The notes below the pieces were generated by a model. It was not told where the DNA came from. It was given only the letters and a program-made list of their open reading frames with translations, and made no database searches. A stretch of DNA of 60,000 nucleotides from Nymphaea colorata (lineage: Eukaryota > Streptophyta > Magnoliopsida > Nymphaeales > Nymphaeaceae), in the NCBI RefSeq assembly GCF_008831285.2, contig NC_045141.1:24353315-24413314 (forward strand). Reading direction: 5' to 3'. Below are positions 1 to 12,115 of this stretch, piece by piece (positions within the stretch are counted from its first letter, which is position 1; each line of letters opens with the position of its first letter). A program made the translations under genes and the position numbers.

Positions 1-188
1 CCCAGGAAGAGAGAGGCCATCGTACTCTTGGCGCCTTACCGCTCCTATTGAGTGTTGTTTACGGATCCCCCCCTTGTCCTCCTTCCTCACGCATGTTCTT
101 TGCCTTTCCTTCACATCACCGCAACCTCCCACCGGCATCGAAGACGCGCCTCCTCGAGAAAAACGGCCGTTGCGTGCTTCGCAAGAAG

Positions 189-210
189 GAGGAGAGAGAG
201 AGAGAGAGAG
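189..210. repeat. GA microsatellite in the NAC 5' leader
   Basis: A run of alternating GA lies about 90 bp upstream of the NAC start codon, probably in the 5' untranslated region or core promoter. GA/CT tracts are common around plant transcription starts. No clear TATA box could be assigned in the short upstream sequence available. Confidence 0.7.
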
Positions 211-297
211 GGGGAGAGAGCAGGCTCAATCGATTGATCGAAGTGGCTTCCTGGTTTTGTACCGGAGGAGGAAGGAGACGATCCGTGGAGTCTTTTG

Positions 298-3200
298 ATG
301 GGAGATGAGGCATCGGTTCCGCCGGGCTTCAGATTCCACCCCACTGATGAGGAATTGGTGAGTTACTATCTCAAGCGGAAGGTCCATGGCAAGTCCATCC
401 GTTTTAACGCCATCTCCGAGATCGACGTCTACAAGTCCGAGCCCTGGGACCTTCCTGGTAAATCCCCCTTTTCCCTACCCAAGTTTTTCTGCTGTCTCTT
501 TAAGCTCGACCTAAGCGGATTGAACCCTAGGATTGTAGGAAGTAACATTTTTATTTCGGAACAGTTACTTTTATCTTGTTTCTTGAATATTGTATGGTTA
601 GGAATGCAGTCGCTAGAAGGATAGAAATATCCCCATTTTGAATCCGTTCTTTTTTGTAAATTCAAGGTTCCGAACACATATCCTACAATTAAGGGGAAAA
701 CCCTAATTTTGAGACAATCTTTCCGTGGGTTCGAGGCTGAGAAGACGACACTTTTAGGATTATAGGCAAAACTCCATTTCGAGGTTATGTCTTTTCGTGA
801 ATTGAAAGCTCAGAAATTCGGAATGTGCAGCACGATCCTGCTTGAAGAGCAGAGATCGAGAATGGTACTTCTTCAGTGCCCCGGATAAGAAGTATGCGAA
901 CGGTGCTCGGACGAACCGAGCAACGGAGCTCGGGTACTGGAAGGCCACTGGAAAGGACAGGGAGATCAGGCGGCATTCCAAGACGCTCGGCATGAAGAAG
1001 ACTCTGGTTTTTCACAGGGGCAGGGCGCCCCGCGGGGAAAGAACCAATTGGGTTATGCACGAATACCGCCTTGTCGAAGAGAGTTCACCGCGCGCGAGCA
1101 GTGGAGCCGTGAGTCAAATCTCGGGTTTTTCGCAGTTTCTGATGCCTTCTTTGTGGCCTGTTCGTGGTTTTCTGAATTTGGTTCCTGTAATTTTCTGGAT
1201 TGCAGGAGGATGCATATGTGATATGCAGAATCTTTGAGAAGAGCGGAGCAGGCCCCAGGAATGGAGAGCAATATGGCGCGCCGGTGATTGAGGAAGAGTG
1301 GGGGGATGGCAATGCTGGTGAGCCTGAGAAGCCCCTTGATTCCCCGAATCACGAGTCTGAACCGGCGGCCGCGAAGCATCCATCAGTTTTGGTTCCCAAG
1401 CTTGAGGATGATGCATCGTCCGGCCAAACTTTCAGTTCCCCTACCAAGACCAGTGAGCAAGGACCGGATTTTGATGAGTCGAGAGGGTGTCCTAGAGCTT
1501 CTGGTGATCAGACCGATCAAATTACGCGGCTTTCTGGCCGGCCGGGTGAACATGACCTCAATTCTTCTCCCGACTGTGAGATCTCACAGCCTAACGATTA
1601 TAAGCAGGTGAACTTCCTTTGAGTCGCCTTCTGCAAATTTAAAGCCTCGAGGTTTTGGCGTGAAAACTAGCTTTTGGAATCGTATTGATGCCAAAACTTC
1701 GAAATCGACATATTTTTATCGTCAACAATTTGACAAACTTTTGACCATAGGGACTTCCTTACGGACTTGAAAATTGGATAAATCTAATTTTTTTTTTGAA
1801 AGTTTATAGCTTGTAAAATCTTACCTACAAGTCCAGAGAATATGATCCAAGGTTTTTTGGTTATGAAGATGGTCTAGATTCAGTATAATTTTGAAAATAA
1901 GTACAAAAAGTTCCTTTTACGTGGGAAACTCCGTTGGCAATTCTGCGGTTTCTTCTCCTATTTGCAGTTCCATGCTTAATTTTCACCCTCATACTGCTGG
2001 TAATTCTTACTTTCTGATTGAGTGAAAAGCCATTGGTCTCCCATTTTGTTTTCCCTAGATTATACCTGCCGATGAAATTCCCTAGATTATACCTGAGGCT
2101 TTCTATGTTCCGACGTTGTCTTCATTAATCCTTGACCCTCAATGTTCCAGCATTCTCATGAATAGCAAAACATTTATATATTTGTTTTAAAGAAACAAAA
2201 AAAATAAGCTGAACTTTGAAATTACTTGAACCATATTATATGTAAACTCGAACAGTGCTTTGGGAAGGATTTTGTATAATTGCCTTCTGAATTTGCAAAT
2301 CATTAGTACATTATCTGCTGGGATTCAAATTAAACGGCACGAACCTCCAGTAAGAAATACTATTGTTTAAGTCAAATTATTAAACAACCTATCATAGCTA
2401 CCGACTTAACCATGCAAAAAGAGAATCCTGTGAAGAACAAGGTGCAAAAACTTTCACCTCTTCAAGTGTTGCTCTTTAAAAAAAAAAGCATCCCTCATTC
2501 GCTTTCTTCCGATCCCGTTCTCTTGGCAGCCTAGTGACAGGGAGGCGCTTCTTGCTCGGATCTCAAGTCTGCAGTGCGCCCTTGTAGATCTTCAATTCCA
2601 ACTTGCTGCGCGCGACCGGGAGATTGGAGATTTGCGCAATCTGGAAGGTGATCTGCGAGGTATGATTACCAGGAGGGACACCCAAATTGCAGAGATGGAA
2701 GCGGCTGCTCGCGAGAGGGAGGCAAACCTTCAGAGTCAACTTGCTGGTGCAGTAAGTATCTCTCTTTGCCTTTAATAACGAGTTCAAAGCGAAACCCAAC
2801 ATGATTTCTCTTCGCTTTCATAATGAAAAATATTGTTAGTAAATGTCTTGAAGATGTTATCGACGATCATGCGTTAATGTTTGACATTTCATTCTTATGA
2901 AATCCTTTATGCTTGTTCTTGAAATTGGATCCTTAGGTGGGCCGCGGCGACGAATACAAGAGCAAGTACCTGGATGCCTGTGATCGGTGGGAGGTAGAGA
3001 ACGGGTTTCGCAGAATGGCGACCTCATATGTGCATTGGCTGGAGAGGGAGGTTAATCTGTTAGGGGGAGTGGCTCCCTCCACCATAGGAGCAGCCGTCGA
3101 GGCAAGTCGCGCCTGCCTCATGGGAAGTGAGTCTTGCCGAGGGGTGTCTGCCCCTGTTGCCTCAGCCACTTCAGTTCCTCATGGTCTTACTCTCGGTTGC

Positions 3201-3305
3201 CCAGGAGCCATGGCCCAAGGACCAGCGACCAATGCATCACGTAGACAAGATGATGGGCCGTCTCATAAGCCAGATGACGGTAACGGAAATCTTGTGGGCC
3301 GGTGA
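298..3305 (+). CDS. NAC domain transcription factor with C-terminal coiled coil
   Basis: Five exons were assembled from reading frame and GT-AG sites: 298-457, 831-1108, 1206-1607, 2530-2751 and 2937-3305. They total 1431 nt and encode 476 residues. The start is the ATG at 298, giving [20 protein letters not shown], the usual NAC subdomain A. The NAC domain spans about residues 6-156. It includes the DNA-contact motif WKATGKDR (90-97), NWVMHEYRL in subdomain D, and [10 protein letters not shown] opening exon 3. The first intron falls right after DLP, as is usual for NAC genes. Exons 4-5 (281 onward) encode a charged heptad-rich helix that should form a coiled coil. No C-terminal membrane anchor is seen, so it is not a membrane-tethered NAC. 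By family knowledge it binds CGT-core promoter sites as a dimer in the nucleus. The NAC domain plus the block after it resembles the ANAC050/052/078 type, but the exact orthologue is not assigned. Confidence 0.95.
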
Positions 3306-3664
3306 TCCTCCCCTCTCCTCCGGCGAGGCATCTAGGATGCATTTTACAAAATACATTTGCATGCCCATGACTGTTGTATTTTGTAATAATAATTTTGTGC
3401 ATTCTGCCATTAATGAAATTTTCTCGTTATGCGCTTGATAGAATGTGCAACAGTCGATGTTTTCGGCGCGAGTCAGCGGGTGAGAGATGAAAGCAGATCT
3501 GGTCGTCCGCCAAATTCTTGAAGAGGATCTCATAATCTATTGTCAACGTACATTGATGCTCACATTTTCATCCTTGCATATCACCCGTGTCCCATGTTCC
3601 CCTTGCTTTCTTTTCATACCTTTACCACTTTGGGAGATGCAGTGGAATGGACACTAACATTACT

Positions 3665-3905
3665 TGATGTTATTAATAATTTAAGAATTTTTTGGCAGCT
3701 ACAGTAGTTCCTTTATGGTGTTCTCAAACAACACAACTTCAAAATACCCCTCTCTCTTAATATTACCTGGTGCAACTAAGTGTTTGATATTTTTTTGGGC
3801 AGCGACAGTGACTCCTTTATAGTGTTCTCAAATACACAATTCACTCTCTCTCCTAATATTCCGGGTGTTATTAAGAATTTGACATTTTTTTGGGCTGCCA
3901 AAATA
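3665..3905. repeat. Degenerate ~100-bp tandem repeat
   Basis: Three partial diverged copies of one block recur at about 100-bp steps. Each has a run of T followed by GGCAGC or GGCTGC, then 'CTTTATxGTGTTCTCAAA' in the first two, a CTCTCT stretch and 'TAATATT'. It lies just downstream of the NAC gene and shows no coding potential. Confidence 0.5.
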
Positions 3906-4136
3906 GAGCCATGTGCACTATGCACAACTCTGATTGCCATTTGGCGTATCCCTCCTGAAGGTTTCCCCATGAATTTGCCTCCGCAACTATAGGATTCATT
4001 CTGAATATTGAATTGCATACGACCTCATCATAAAGAATTTAAGCCGACCCTTAATTCGAGGTTGGCGCAAGGACTGGGAGCCTTCATGGATTGCGACTTA
4101 CCATATTTACCACTTGCGCAATCTCCTGTTTTGCAG

Positions 4137-4237
4137 GAATAACTGCCCGTGCGGACAAACCTCAAGCTGTTGTTCTGTGCCTGGGGTTCATGTTGAAGAC
4201 TGGTCACCAGACATTTGTTGACAGAGTATTTACCCAG
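4137..4237 (+). pseudogene. Orphan exon-like block, unrecognised
   Basis: A 101-bp block is flanked by a good acceptor (pyrimidine stretch then TTTTGCAG) and a good donor (CAG then GTAGGA). One frame is open throughout and reads about 33 residues, beginning ITARADKPQAVVLCLGF and ending with a VDRVFTQ-like segment. I do not recognise the family. No plausible neighbouring exons were found on the + strand before the PIP5K 3' end. It may be a captured or relic exon, or a chance open frame. Confidence 0.3.
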
Positions 4238-4760
4238 GTAGGAGTCCGGCCAAACCCAGCTTGATGCCCACTAAAAGCAAGAAAGAAGGTACTTAACCAG
4301 GCAACGACGTGGTCAGAAGCAGAGGATTACGAAAGAAGAATATCAAGAATGCTCAGCAACTCAGCAACCAAGCATTCACCAATCAAAGGAAGTATACCAT
4401 TTGACCAGTGGGGATGCGGTGAAACTAACCTAGGAAAAGGTCACCACTATCGTAGTGTCATTCTCAACAGCTGTCCATAAAAATACACCTACAACCACAT
4501 ATTATAGGGCATCAACTCTTCCAGATGAATCATCTGACGTAATCTCAGATTACAACTTAAGCTAAATTCAATGTTCAGGAAAGAGAAAGCACTATATGCG
4601 CAGGAACGGTTAACTGAGTGTTCACAATAAGCTGCTGATTCTAAAGTTGACAATAGATGCACTGCATGTCAACAACATGATAGAAGACCAAGGGTATATG
4701 TGTTGTTATATGCTCTCGTTTATTATCAGATCATTCCAGGAACTCACAGCTGGAACCATT
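4238..4760. other. Intergenic, 3' side of PIP5K
   Basis: No coding signal was seen. The right part (about 4760-4832) is probably the 3' untranslated region of the minus-strand PIP5K gene. NAC and PIP5K are convergent, with their stop codons about 1.5 kb apart. Confidence 0.5.
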
Positions 4761-4832
4761 TAGATGGTTCGAAAATGTCCCTGAACTAGATAAACGAATC
4801 TTACGGAAAACAATTTCAAGATGGTTTTGTTC

Positions 4833-7800
4833 TCATGGATTTGTAGGAAATACATATTCAATAAATTTTTTAAAACGGGCAGCGTAAAGCTTGGGGTCCA
4901 CAGCTGAGATGGAGCAGGAATCAAATTGAAGTGATTTGACGGCATGCTCCAATTTTTTCTTCATGTTGTACGCTTGCAATATGTCAATGATGCCAAGACA
5001 GATAACAACATCATACACCTCATGGAACAAGTCATTTTTGTCTTGCTTGCTAATACGTTGTGCTCTAGCAGGCATATTCACACCAAGCTGGATGTGCAAC
5101 CTGCTCAAGCAAGAAAAGATATTACCCTTTGAGAAAAGCACATGTTCTCAAAGACAAACAAAAAAGGCAGGAAAAAAAAAAACGCCAAAGAACCTTGGAT
5201 TGTCAGGCAGGATAAGATCCACTTCCTCATTGCCAGCAGCAGATGCTCGTAGCCTACTACCTCTCATGTGAGGGCCGAATACAGCACCATTCTCATGAGG
5301 TCCCCTTGCAACCAAAAGAAGGCCTTGTGGGCAGGCAGAAATTTCATCTTCATGTGCAGCTGCTAATAAATAACAAAACAGTCATAATTGTTCGTGCACC
5401 CTGATTATGCAACTAAGACCAGATTTATCCATTTTCACTACAGTTTTTCAATTAGGATATAAATAATCAACTTCCACATCCATACTTTGACAAAATAGAG
5501 TGTATTTCTCAGGCTGTTTACTAAAGTTTCATATTGCAAAGCACCATATTAGAAAACGTAAATAAAACAGATAATGTGATTGATGGAAAAACCTTAGAAG
5601 AAAAGCATTGCAAGTGCAATCAAGATCACAAGTGAAGATAGATAAGCTGATGGTACAGTATTGACCATGTCTAACACTAATTTGAAAGTGTTCATGAAAT
5701 TTCTTGGTGTGTCCAAGAGCCATGCTATGTTGATGCAAGATATGCATACCAAACTTCCATGACACAGATGAAAAAGCAACCAAGGCAGTCAGATGTCCAG
5801 ACCTTTATTAAGTGAAGGTAATCTACCATCTTGAGAAGGTTTACAAAATCCTCCTGGTCCATCAGCTTCCTGGTCATTTATGAATGACTGTAGATATTGC
5901 GGAGCTCTGTAGTGTACACCTAGTAAAAGACTATAATCCATGATCCTTTGGCTTTCCAAGAATTTGCAATCAAGATCTATTTGCCTGCAGAAGCATGAGA
6001 GCTGATGAGAAGCCAACTTCCATAGTTATGCAAAATGTTAGTTGATTTAGGTTGTAGAAAGCACGTGATCAACTTTTGTGACATTGGAAAGGGATAAAGA
6101 GAAACCTCCTGCGCGACCTCAAATTAGATGGAGTCACCTAATGGACACTCATTAATCCAAGATGACTATACTAGACATTAAGATGATTATATTGAACTTT
6201 TGCATCCTTGTGTGCATGCATGTGCAGCTACTCAATATATGTTGCTTGACATAGTTCTGAATGACCTTTTAAATAATGATCCTGTTGCCTTTATATAGTT
6301 GACCGTCCCCTATGGTTATGTTATTGCCATAGAGAATATATCATGATGCTAGCAAAAGCATGTTAAATGGAAACAGAAACAGTTACTAGAATCCTTACTG
6401 TAGCAACTCCTTACGCCAAGAGGGCTCCAGATAAACTTGATAGTTCAGATCCAAATCTTTGAGAGTGGTATTCTCATCAATTTCTATTTTGTTTGTGGAA
6501 CGCCCTTGGGATGAACCTTTCAAATCAAACCTTCTATGGATTCTCAGTTCTGTGCAAAACATGTTGCCCATAACGACAAACCTAAACTGCAAAGTGCAAA
6601 GATTACAAAACGTTTAACAAGATATTATGATGTGCAGAATCCTCAAAAAATAAGTAGATATCTTATATCCATGGAAGTGGGAAATATAACAAGAGACATT
6701 TTTTCAGAAACACTTTATATGATAGATGATCTCAATTAGTTACAATTTTTGAAATAAACAATAGTTACCTTCTGGCCACCAGTTTTGATTCTGTGAAGCC
6801 CAAAAAATTTTGTTATAAGAGTATTATCATGTCTATGCACATGATGGTGATAGTCTGGAAGCATCCGCAAAAGAACCTGCACATGCAAGCGTGTGGCAAT
6901 TAGATAACCAAGTTTTCTATCGATCATGTTATCAGTTATACACTGATATAAACAATTAGCATTAATGAAAAGAGTAAAACATCAAATTTGAAATTTATCA
7001 TCCATTGAGAACCAAATGCAGAAAATGGTAATGGAAAAAAAAATAAAAGGGAAACATGATCCAATCTCAAATTGATGAGCCTATGCAGCTAGGAGCTTGT
7101 GCAACTTGAACAGCAAGGCAGCCAATAGGTAAGCTAATAATACTAGAGCAAAACATCAAACTTTCAGTGCATTCAAAAGGTGAGATGCCAGTATAACTAG
7201 GATTTGCCCAAAATTCAATTTAAAAGTACTAAGACATATTGCTATGCCAGGGCCCCGGATACAGAAAAAACAGTGCCGCTAGATCTCTCTCTGCTTATTT
7301 TCTGTCCCACAGCATAAGTATTATCCATGATGAAAAATCATGTCTTAAAAGGAATGGCTCATTTACATAAAAAAATGCAGTTTTTATTTGATGAATTTAA
7401 GTTAGCCAACAACCCAATAACATTGCAATTGTTTTGGTTGGTTAAATCTTGGTAAGCCTAGAGTATTCTTACAAGTCACTAGTTCCATATCTGACATGAA
7501 TTCCTTTGTGATAGTTGATGTAACAAAAATTCCTATGAACGTAATGTTGGAGAAAATAGGCAGCCATGACTGCTAAGGGATGGTTTTAGCCACACATTGA
7601 AGTGAACAACCTCATTGCACAAACCATGAAAAGGACGGATGCTTATGTATATTGTCTTCAACATGATACATATCTCATGCCATTAAAATTCATATTATAG
7701 TAAAAAAAATGAAATCAGAAAACAGAAACTGACAAGGGGTCGTCCGAATTAAGCCTCAACGTGCTTATAGGACAGTAAACTCATGAATATCAACAGGAAC

Positions 7801-9576
7801 AGAAAAAACCCAGCCTGATGACAGGCTGACTCAGGATATGTTCATGGATTCTAATAAAACCAGCAAACATGATTACTGTAAATGAGCAAAAATGCACAAA
7901 TTTGAAACTACCTGAACTTCAGATTTTCGAAGGGTTTTAATAATAAATCTGTCATCTTGAGAAAGAAAAAATACACTCCCACTCTTTCCAGGAGAAGAAA
8001 GCTCTCTAAGTGCATCACTTCCACAAATAGACATCATATAATCTGCTGCATCTATTTTGAACATCTCACGCAGATTCCTACAAGGAGACAGCAAGATCTG
8101 TTACATGTATGAAATGTGCGATTTGAGTGATCACTAATGTTATCGAGCTGAGGAAGAAAAACATCCCAGTAATGTTGGTGCAAAAATTCAATATGTCAGG
8201 CATCCAGAATCCAGCATCACATATTATAATAATATGTAAGGCATTAGAGGGTTTGACCACCAACAATAACAAAACATGAAGCAAATTTAGAGAAATGAGA
8301 CATGCTCTTTTAATTACACTAAGCATTCAATCTCTAGACATAAGCTATCTTCAGTTGAATCACCTCTTAGATGCCTAAAGTACTTAGGATCATTGTGTGA
8401 CAAAATGAAAGTATGAAACTACAGGGTCATGTCAACGATGACTGAAGTTTACCAAAAAAATGAGCATTTCGACATGTGTCCGCAATTACAAGGAAAACAC
8501 AATGCCTCTTCAAAGTTCAACTGATTGGAGAAGACAGAATAACATAAAAAAATATTTACCTTCAGTATCATATTCTGAAACAAGGCTATGACAAGCAATG
8601 GAAGTACTAGACCTATGAAATACAGTTCAGAATTTATTGCCACAACAAAGATAACTAACATAAGAGAATAGAGCAAGAAGATGATGATAAATGCATCTTT
8701 TCCTTATCAAAGTTCAAGTCTAATTGATCAAAGCTTAAGTCTGAGTCCAAGCAATCACCTAAAGACCATTGGACAATAATCTTTCCACTTAAAATCAACT
8801 GAGTGATGAGAAGGTGTCAGTTGGGAACCTTCTCTAGGAAAATTCATCCAAAAGCATGCTCGAGAACCAAAATCAGATGCTCGAACCTCCCTTCTTTGTA
8901 TGGGTGTGATCTTTCCCACAGTGTATCTGGAGAACAGAAAAGTGATAAGCATAACCTCTAGAAGACGTGCAGTACATGCAATAAGACACAGCCAGATCAG
9001 TTAGAGAGATATTTCACCATAGCAAACATTGAGACACATGCAATAATCTTTCCTCATTCCTGCCATTTAGAAATATGGGGTCCGTGATGGCCTGGAATTT
9101 GGCCTTAATTTATGGCAAGGTCAGAGCCACATGCAGGCTTGTGTGGGAAGCTGCCAACACAATCCCAGAAAATCTATTTATTTACATAGCGGTTAGCCCC
9201 AACCATTTGCTTATTTATATATTGGTGCCCATCATTCATTTACTTATTTGTATATGGTACCCCTCAACCACTTTACTATGTATTTGAGGGGTCTAAAATT
9301 TTTTGAACTAGCACCCCTCCGCCAAAAAATTTCTTGCCCCACAACCTAGGGGCATCTTTTCACAGATCTAAACATTAAGATGGGTCCTCATGTGTATCAC
9401 GCATCAATTACTAGCTTGTAGCATGTGTAGATCATATTAAATGGTTGGCTTGGTGAGGAATTGCCATAAAATAGAAACTGTTAATTTTGGATAGATGGAG
9501 TGCAAAAATCTGTAATTAAAGACTCTTTCTCTCCACAAACACACACACATATATAATAATATAAATAAATTAAAAC

Positions 9577-9638
<62 letters not shown>

Positions 9639-12115
9639 TGTATACATATATATGTAAGTACGTATTAAGCATGTATAGCATGAGATAGAGATAGAGAGAG
9701 TAGGTGCTAGATCTGTTATAAATAATCTAAGCCATTGAAAGTATCTACATAGTTTCATTTCTTCCTTGATCAGATTGATGACATATCTTATAAGGACCTT
9801 AGTAAAAGTGCACATCAAGTTAAACATTTATCCAAGTTACATGTGCTCCTGAGCAAGAAAGAAAGGTCAACAACTCATACAACACCAGAACGGCAGAACC
9901 GATTATTTCATAAAATTTATCAATCAATGGATAGTCTGAGATGGATAACTAATAACTAGCACAATGCATGAATTACATTTTAAACACACCATAATACACA
10001 CACACACCACCACCCACCCACCTTTTCTTTCTCACTTTCTCACCTACCTTTTCTCTCCCCCCTCTTTCTCTTTTCCTCTCCTCAATCTTTAGATTGATAG
10101 ATCCTAGGGAGGGAAAGGGCCTGCAAAACCAATCCCAAAAAAGGGACTGGTTTATACACACATGCACCTGCACATGGCTATCCATAAGAAAAGGTACATC
10201 CTTAAGTGTATGAATTAAGTTTTAAACATATCATAATATATATTTATACACACACACACACACACACACACCCTTTTCTCTCACTTTCTCACCTACCTTT
10301 TCTCCCTCCCTTCCTTTCTCTTTCCCTCTCCCCAAACTTTAGGATTGATGGATCCTAGGGAGGGAAAAGGACCTGGAAAACCAATCCCAAAATGGGAATA
10401 ATTTATACACACACACATCCGCACACGGCTACTCTGTCAGAGACTCAGAAAAGATATATCCTTAAGTGCATGTTAGGTCTCACAAAGATGTTAGTGTTTC
10501 ATCAACAGGTCAAATTGGGAAAAAGAAAAGAACATGAATAAAATTTGGGAAACACAAAACAATATGGACATTCACACATCTTTCAGAATTGTAGTTTGAC
10601 GATATCATAATTCTTATATAACCAGATATGTAAGAATGACATACTGAAAACAATTTCCAAAAACAAATTTATACTGCATTTCAGACTATGAAGACAGAAG
10701 TATGTGTAGATTACAAATCATATGAAATCTATGAACAGAATAAGAATAAAACAGTTATATATGCACAAATGTTTAAATGATGTTCTTAATGAGTTGGGAA
10801 GTGGAAAATAGGCAATTGGAAGGAATTCATGTTAAATCTCCAGATGTTATGAATCATGCCTGATCCCAAGCTGAAGGTTGAGCATCAGATCATAACTTCT
10901 ATGGCCTTTAATGATGGTTTCACCAGGTCTTTTGATCTCCTTTGCAAGTTTCCTCTGTCTCTTCTTGGCGCTCCTGGTTAAAGACATTACAGCATTGTTG
11001 GTTACCAGCTCACTAATGAGAACACCTTGCATGTACTCCCTTTCCACAACAGGTACATTCAGATCCATGTCCTCCTCGCTTTCCTCTGCAATGGTTTCTG
11101 TCGCAGTTGATGCATCTCGACCAACCATCTTTTCAATTGCAGCTTCAAGACTCCAGTGTCGTTCCAAAGACATGTTTCTGGAGTTGTCAAGATCTTTGGG
11201 AAGGTTAGTGGGTGAACTCTGACAACGTCTAGGGGGCTTCTGAGGCTTGAAGTTTCCCATGGCTGCAGAAGAAGCATGATGACTATGTGGACTGTGGGGC
11301 TGCTTTGTCAAATTTGACAACAGACCACCTTTTCTTAAAGCATTAAGGTAGAGATCTTGTACTGCAGGAAGCATTCCACCCTTAGGATAAAATGTTCCTT
11401 GCCCATCTTTCAACCCCCTTGTCCATGTTCCAACATAGCAGCCACCTTCTGCCCAAGTATAGACCCCAAAGCCATGAATCATGCCATCCATCCAGTTTCC
11501 TTCAAAAGAATCTCCATTTGTCCAAGTAAGGATACCTCTCCCGGACATCTTTCCACCTTTCATGTTACCGATATAAACATTTCCATTAGCCCATACATAC
11601 TTTCCAGGCCCTTCTATTACACCTTCAACCCAACAACCCTCAAAGACATCTCCATTTGAAAATCTTTTTCTGCCAGATCCATGCTTGATACTAAAATGCC
11701 ATCCACCTTTGTATGAGGCTTTATTGGATCCAGTATATGCTCCACTGCCATGCATATAACCACCAAATAGTTCCCCTTCATAAATTGCTCCAGAAGGCCA
11801 TGTAATCCTACCATGTCCAGATATCAATCCTCTGCTCCATTCACCCTCATAAATGCAGCCATTACACCAAAAATACTTACCAAAGCCTTGTGGCATTCTG
11901 TCCAGAATAGATCCATAATACAGATCCCCACTTGGAATTACCACTTTCTGAACCCCACTAATACTGGATCCAATACATGGGGATTCCCGATCATCAAACT
12001 GCATGGGAGAATGTTCTCTATCATCAAAAGAACTTGTACCTTGAGGACAATGTCTTTGCCAAGAATAGGAACATACTCCATTATCATCATCAGCATGGGC
12101 CAGAGGGCCAGACAT
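4833..12115 (-). CDS. PIP5K: Phosphatidylinositol 4-phosphate 5-kinase with MORN repeats (PIP5K9-like)
   Basis: Eight coding exons (given high to low): 12115-10860, 8926-8759, 8077-7912, 6876-6769, 6586-6399, 5984-5827, 5359-5194 and 5100-4833. They total 2478 nt and encode 825 residues; Arabidopsis PIP5K9 is of similar length. Exon 1 carries eight MORN repeats (about residues 66-246, YEGxWxxGxxxGxG pattern), then a linker. The kinase domain fills exons 2-8 and has SGKSGS-like [11 protein letters not shown], the MLPDYHHHV block, DLKGSSQGR, the catalytic IMDYSLLLG, and GIIDILQ. The activation-loop end includes [10 protein letters not shown]. By family knowledge it phosphorylates PtdIns4P to PtdIns(4,5)P2 at the plasma membrane, with MORN repeats aiding membrane binding. 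The C-terminal end and the MPARA block look most like PIP5K9 to me from memory. All junctions keep frame. The first coding intron has a GC donor, and exon 7 has a tandem acceptor. Confidence 0.95.
5359..5363 (-). other. Tandem (NAGNAG) splice acceptor of PIP5K exon 7
   Basis: On the minus strand the exon 7 acceptor reads TTAGCAG, giving two usable AG ends 3 nt apart (exon starts at 5362 or 5359). Both keep frame. The proteins would differ by one alanine before the HEDEIS segment. Confidence 0.6.
9583..9636. repeat. (AT)n microsatellite in a PIP5K intron
   Basis: Uninterrupted TA alternation of about 54 bp, just before ATAG-rich sequence. Confidence 0.9.
9965..10465. repeat. Tandem duplication, ~250-bp period, in a PIP5K intron
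   Basis: Two diverged copies lie side by side. Each has a CA-repeat stretch, then 'CTCACTTTCTCACCTACC' (at 10031 and 10280), a CT-rich tract, 'GATCCTAGGGAGGGAAA' (at 10100 and 10351), 'AACCAATCCCAAAA', a second CA-rich stretch and 'CCTTAAGTG' (at about 10200 and 10461). The offset is 249-261 bp because of small indels. Confidence 0.8.

Larger units (their letters stand above)
8927..10859 (-). other. GC-AG intron of PIP5K
   Basis: Exon 1 ends ATCAG and the intron begins GCATGA at 10859. Exon 2 starts at 8926 after CTCCAG, completing the conserved GIR-YTVGKI join with the arginine codon split 2+1. No GT donor near this point would preserve the conserved residues. The intron contains the (AT)n tract at 9583-9636 and the 250-bp duplication at 9965-10465. 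Confidence 0.8.

Noticed and set aside
9481-9827. Minus-strand frames with long YIYIYI runs
   Set aside because: These are translations of the (AT)n microsatellite. The same applies at 22558-22800, 30312-30527 and 38953-39147.
10911-11222. Open frames on the plus strand across the PIP5K MORN exon
   Set aside because: They are antisense to a clear coding exon with MORN motifs and have no domain of their own.
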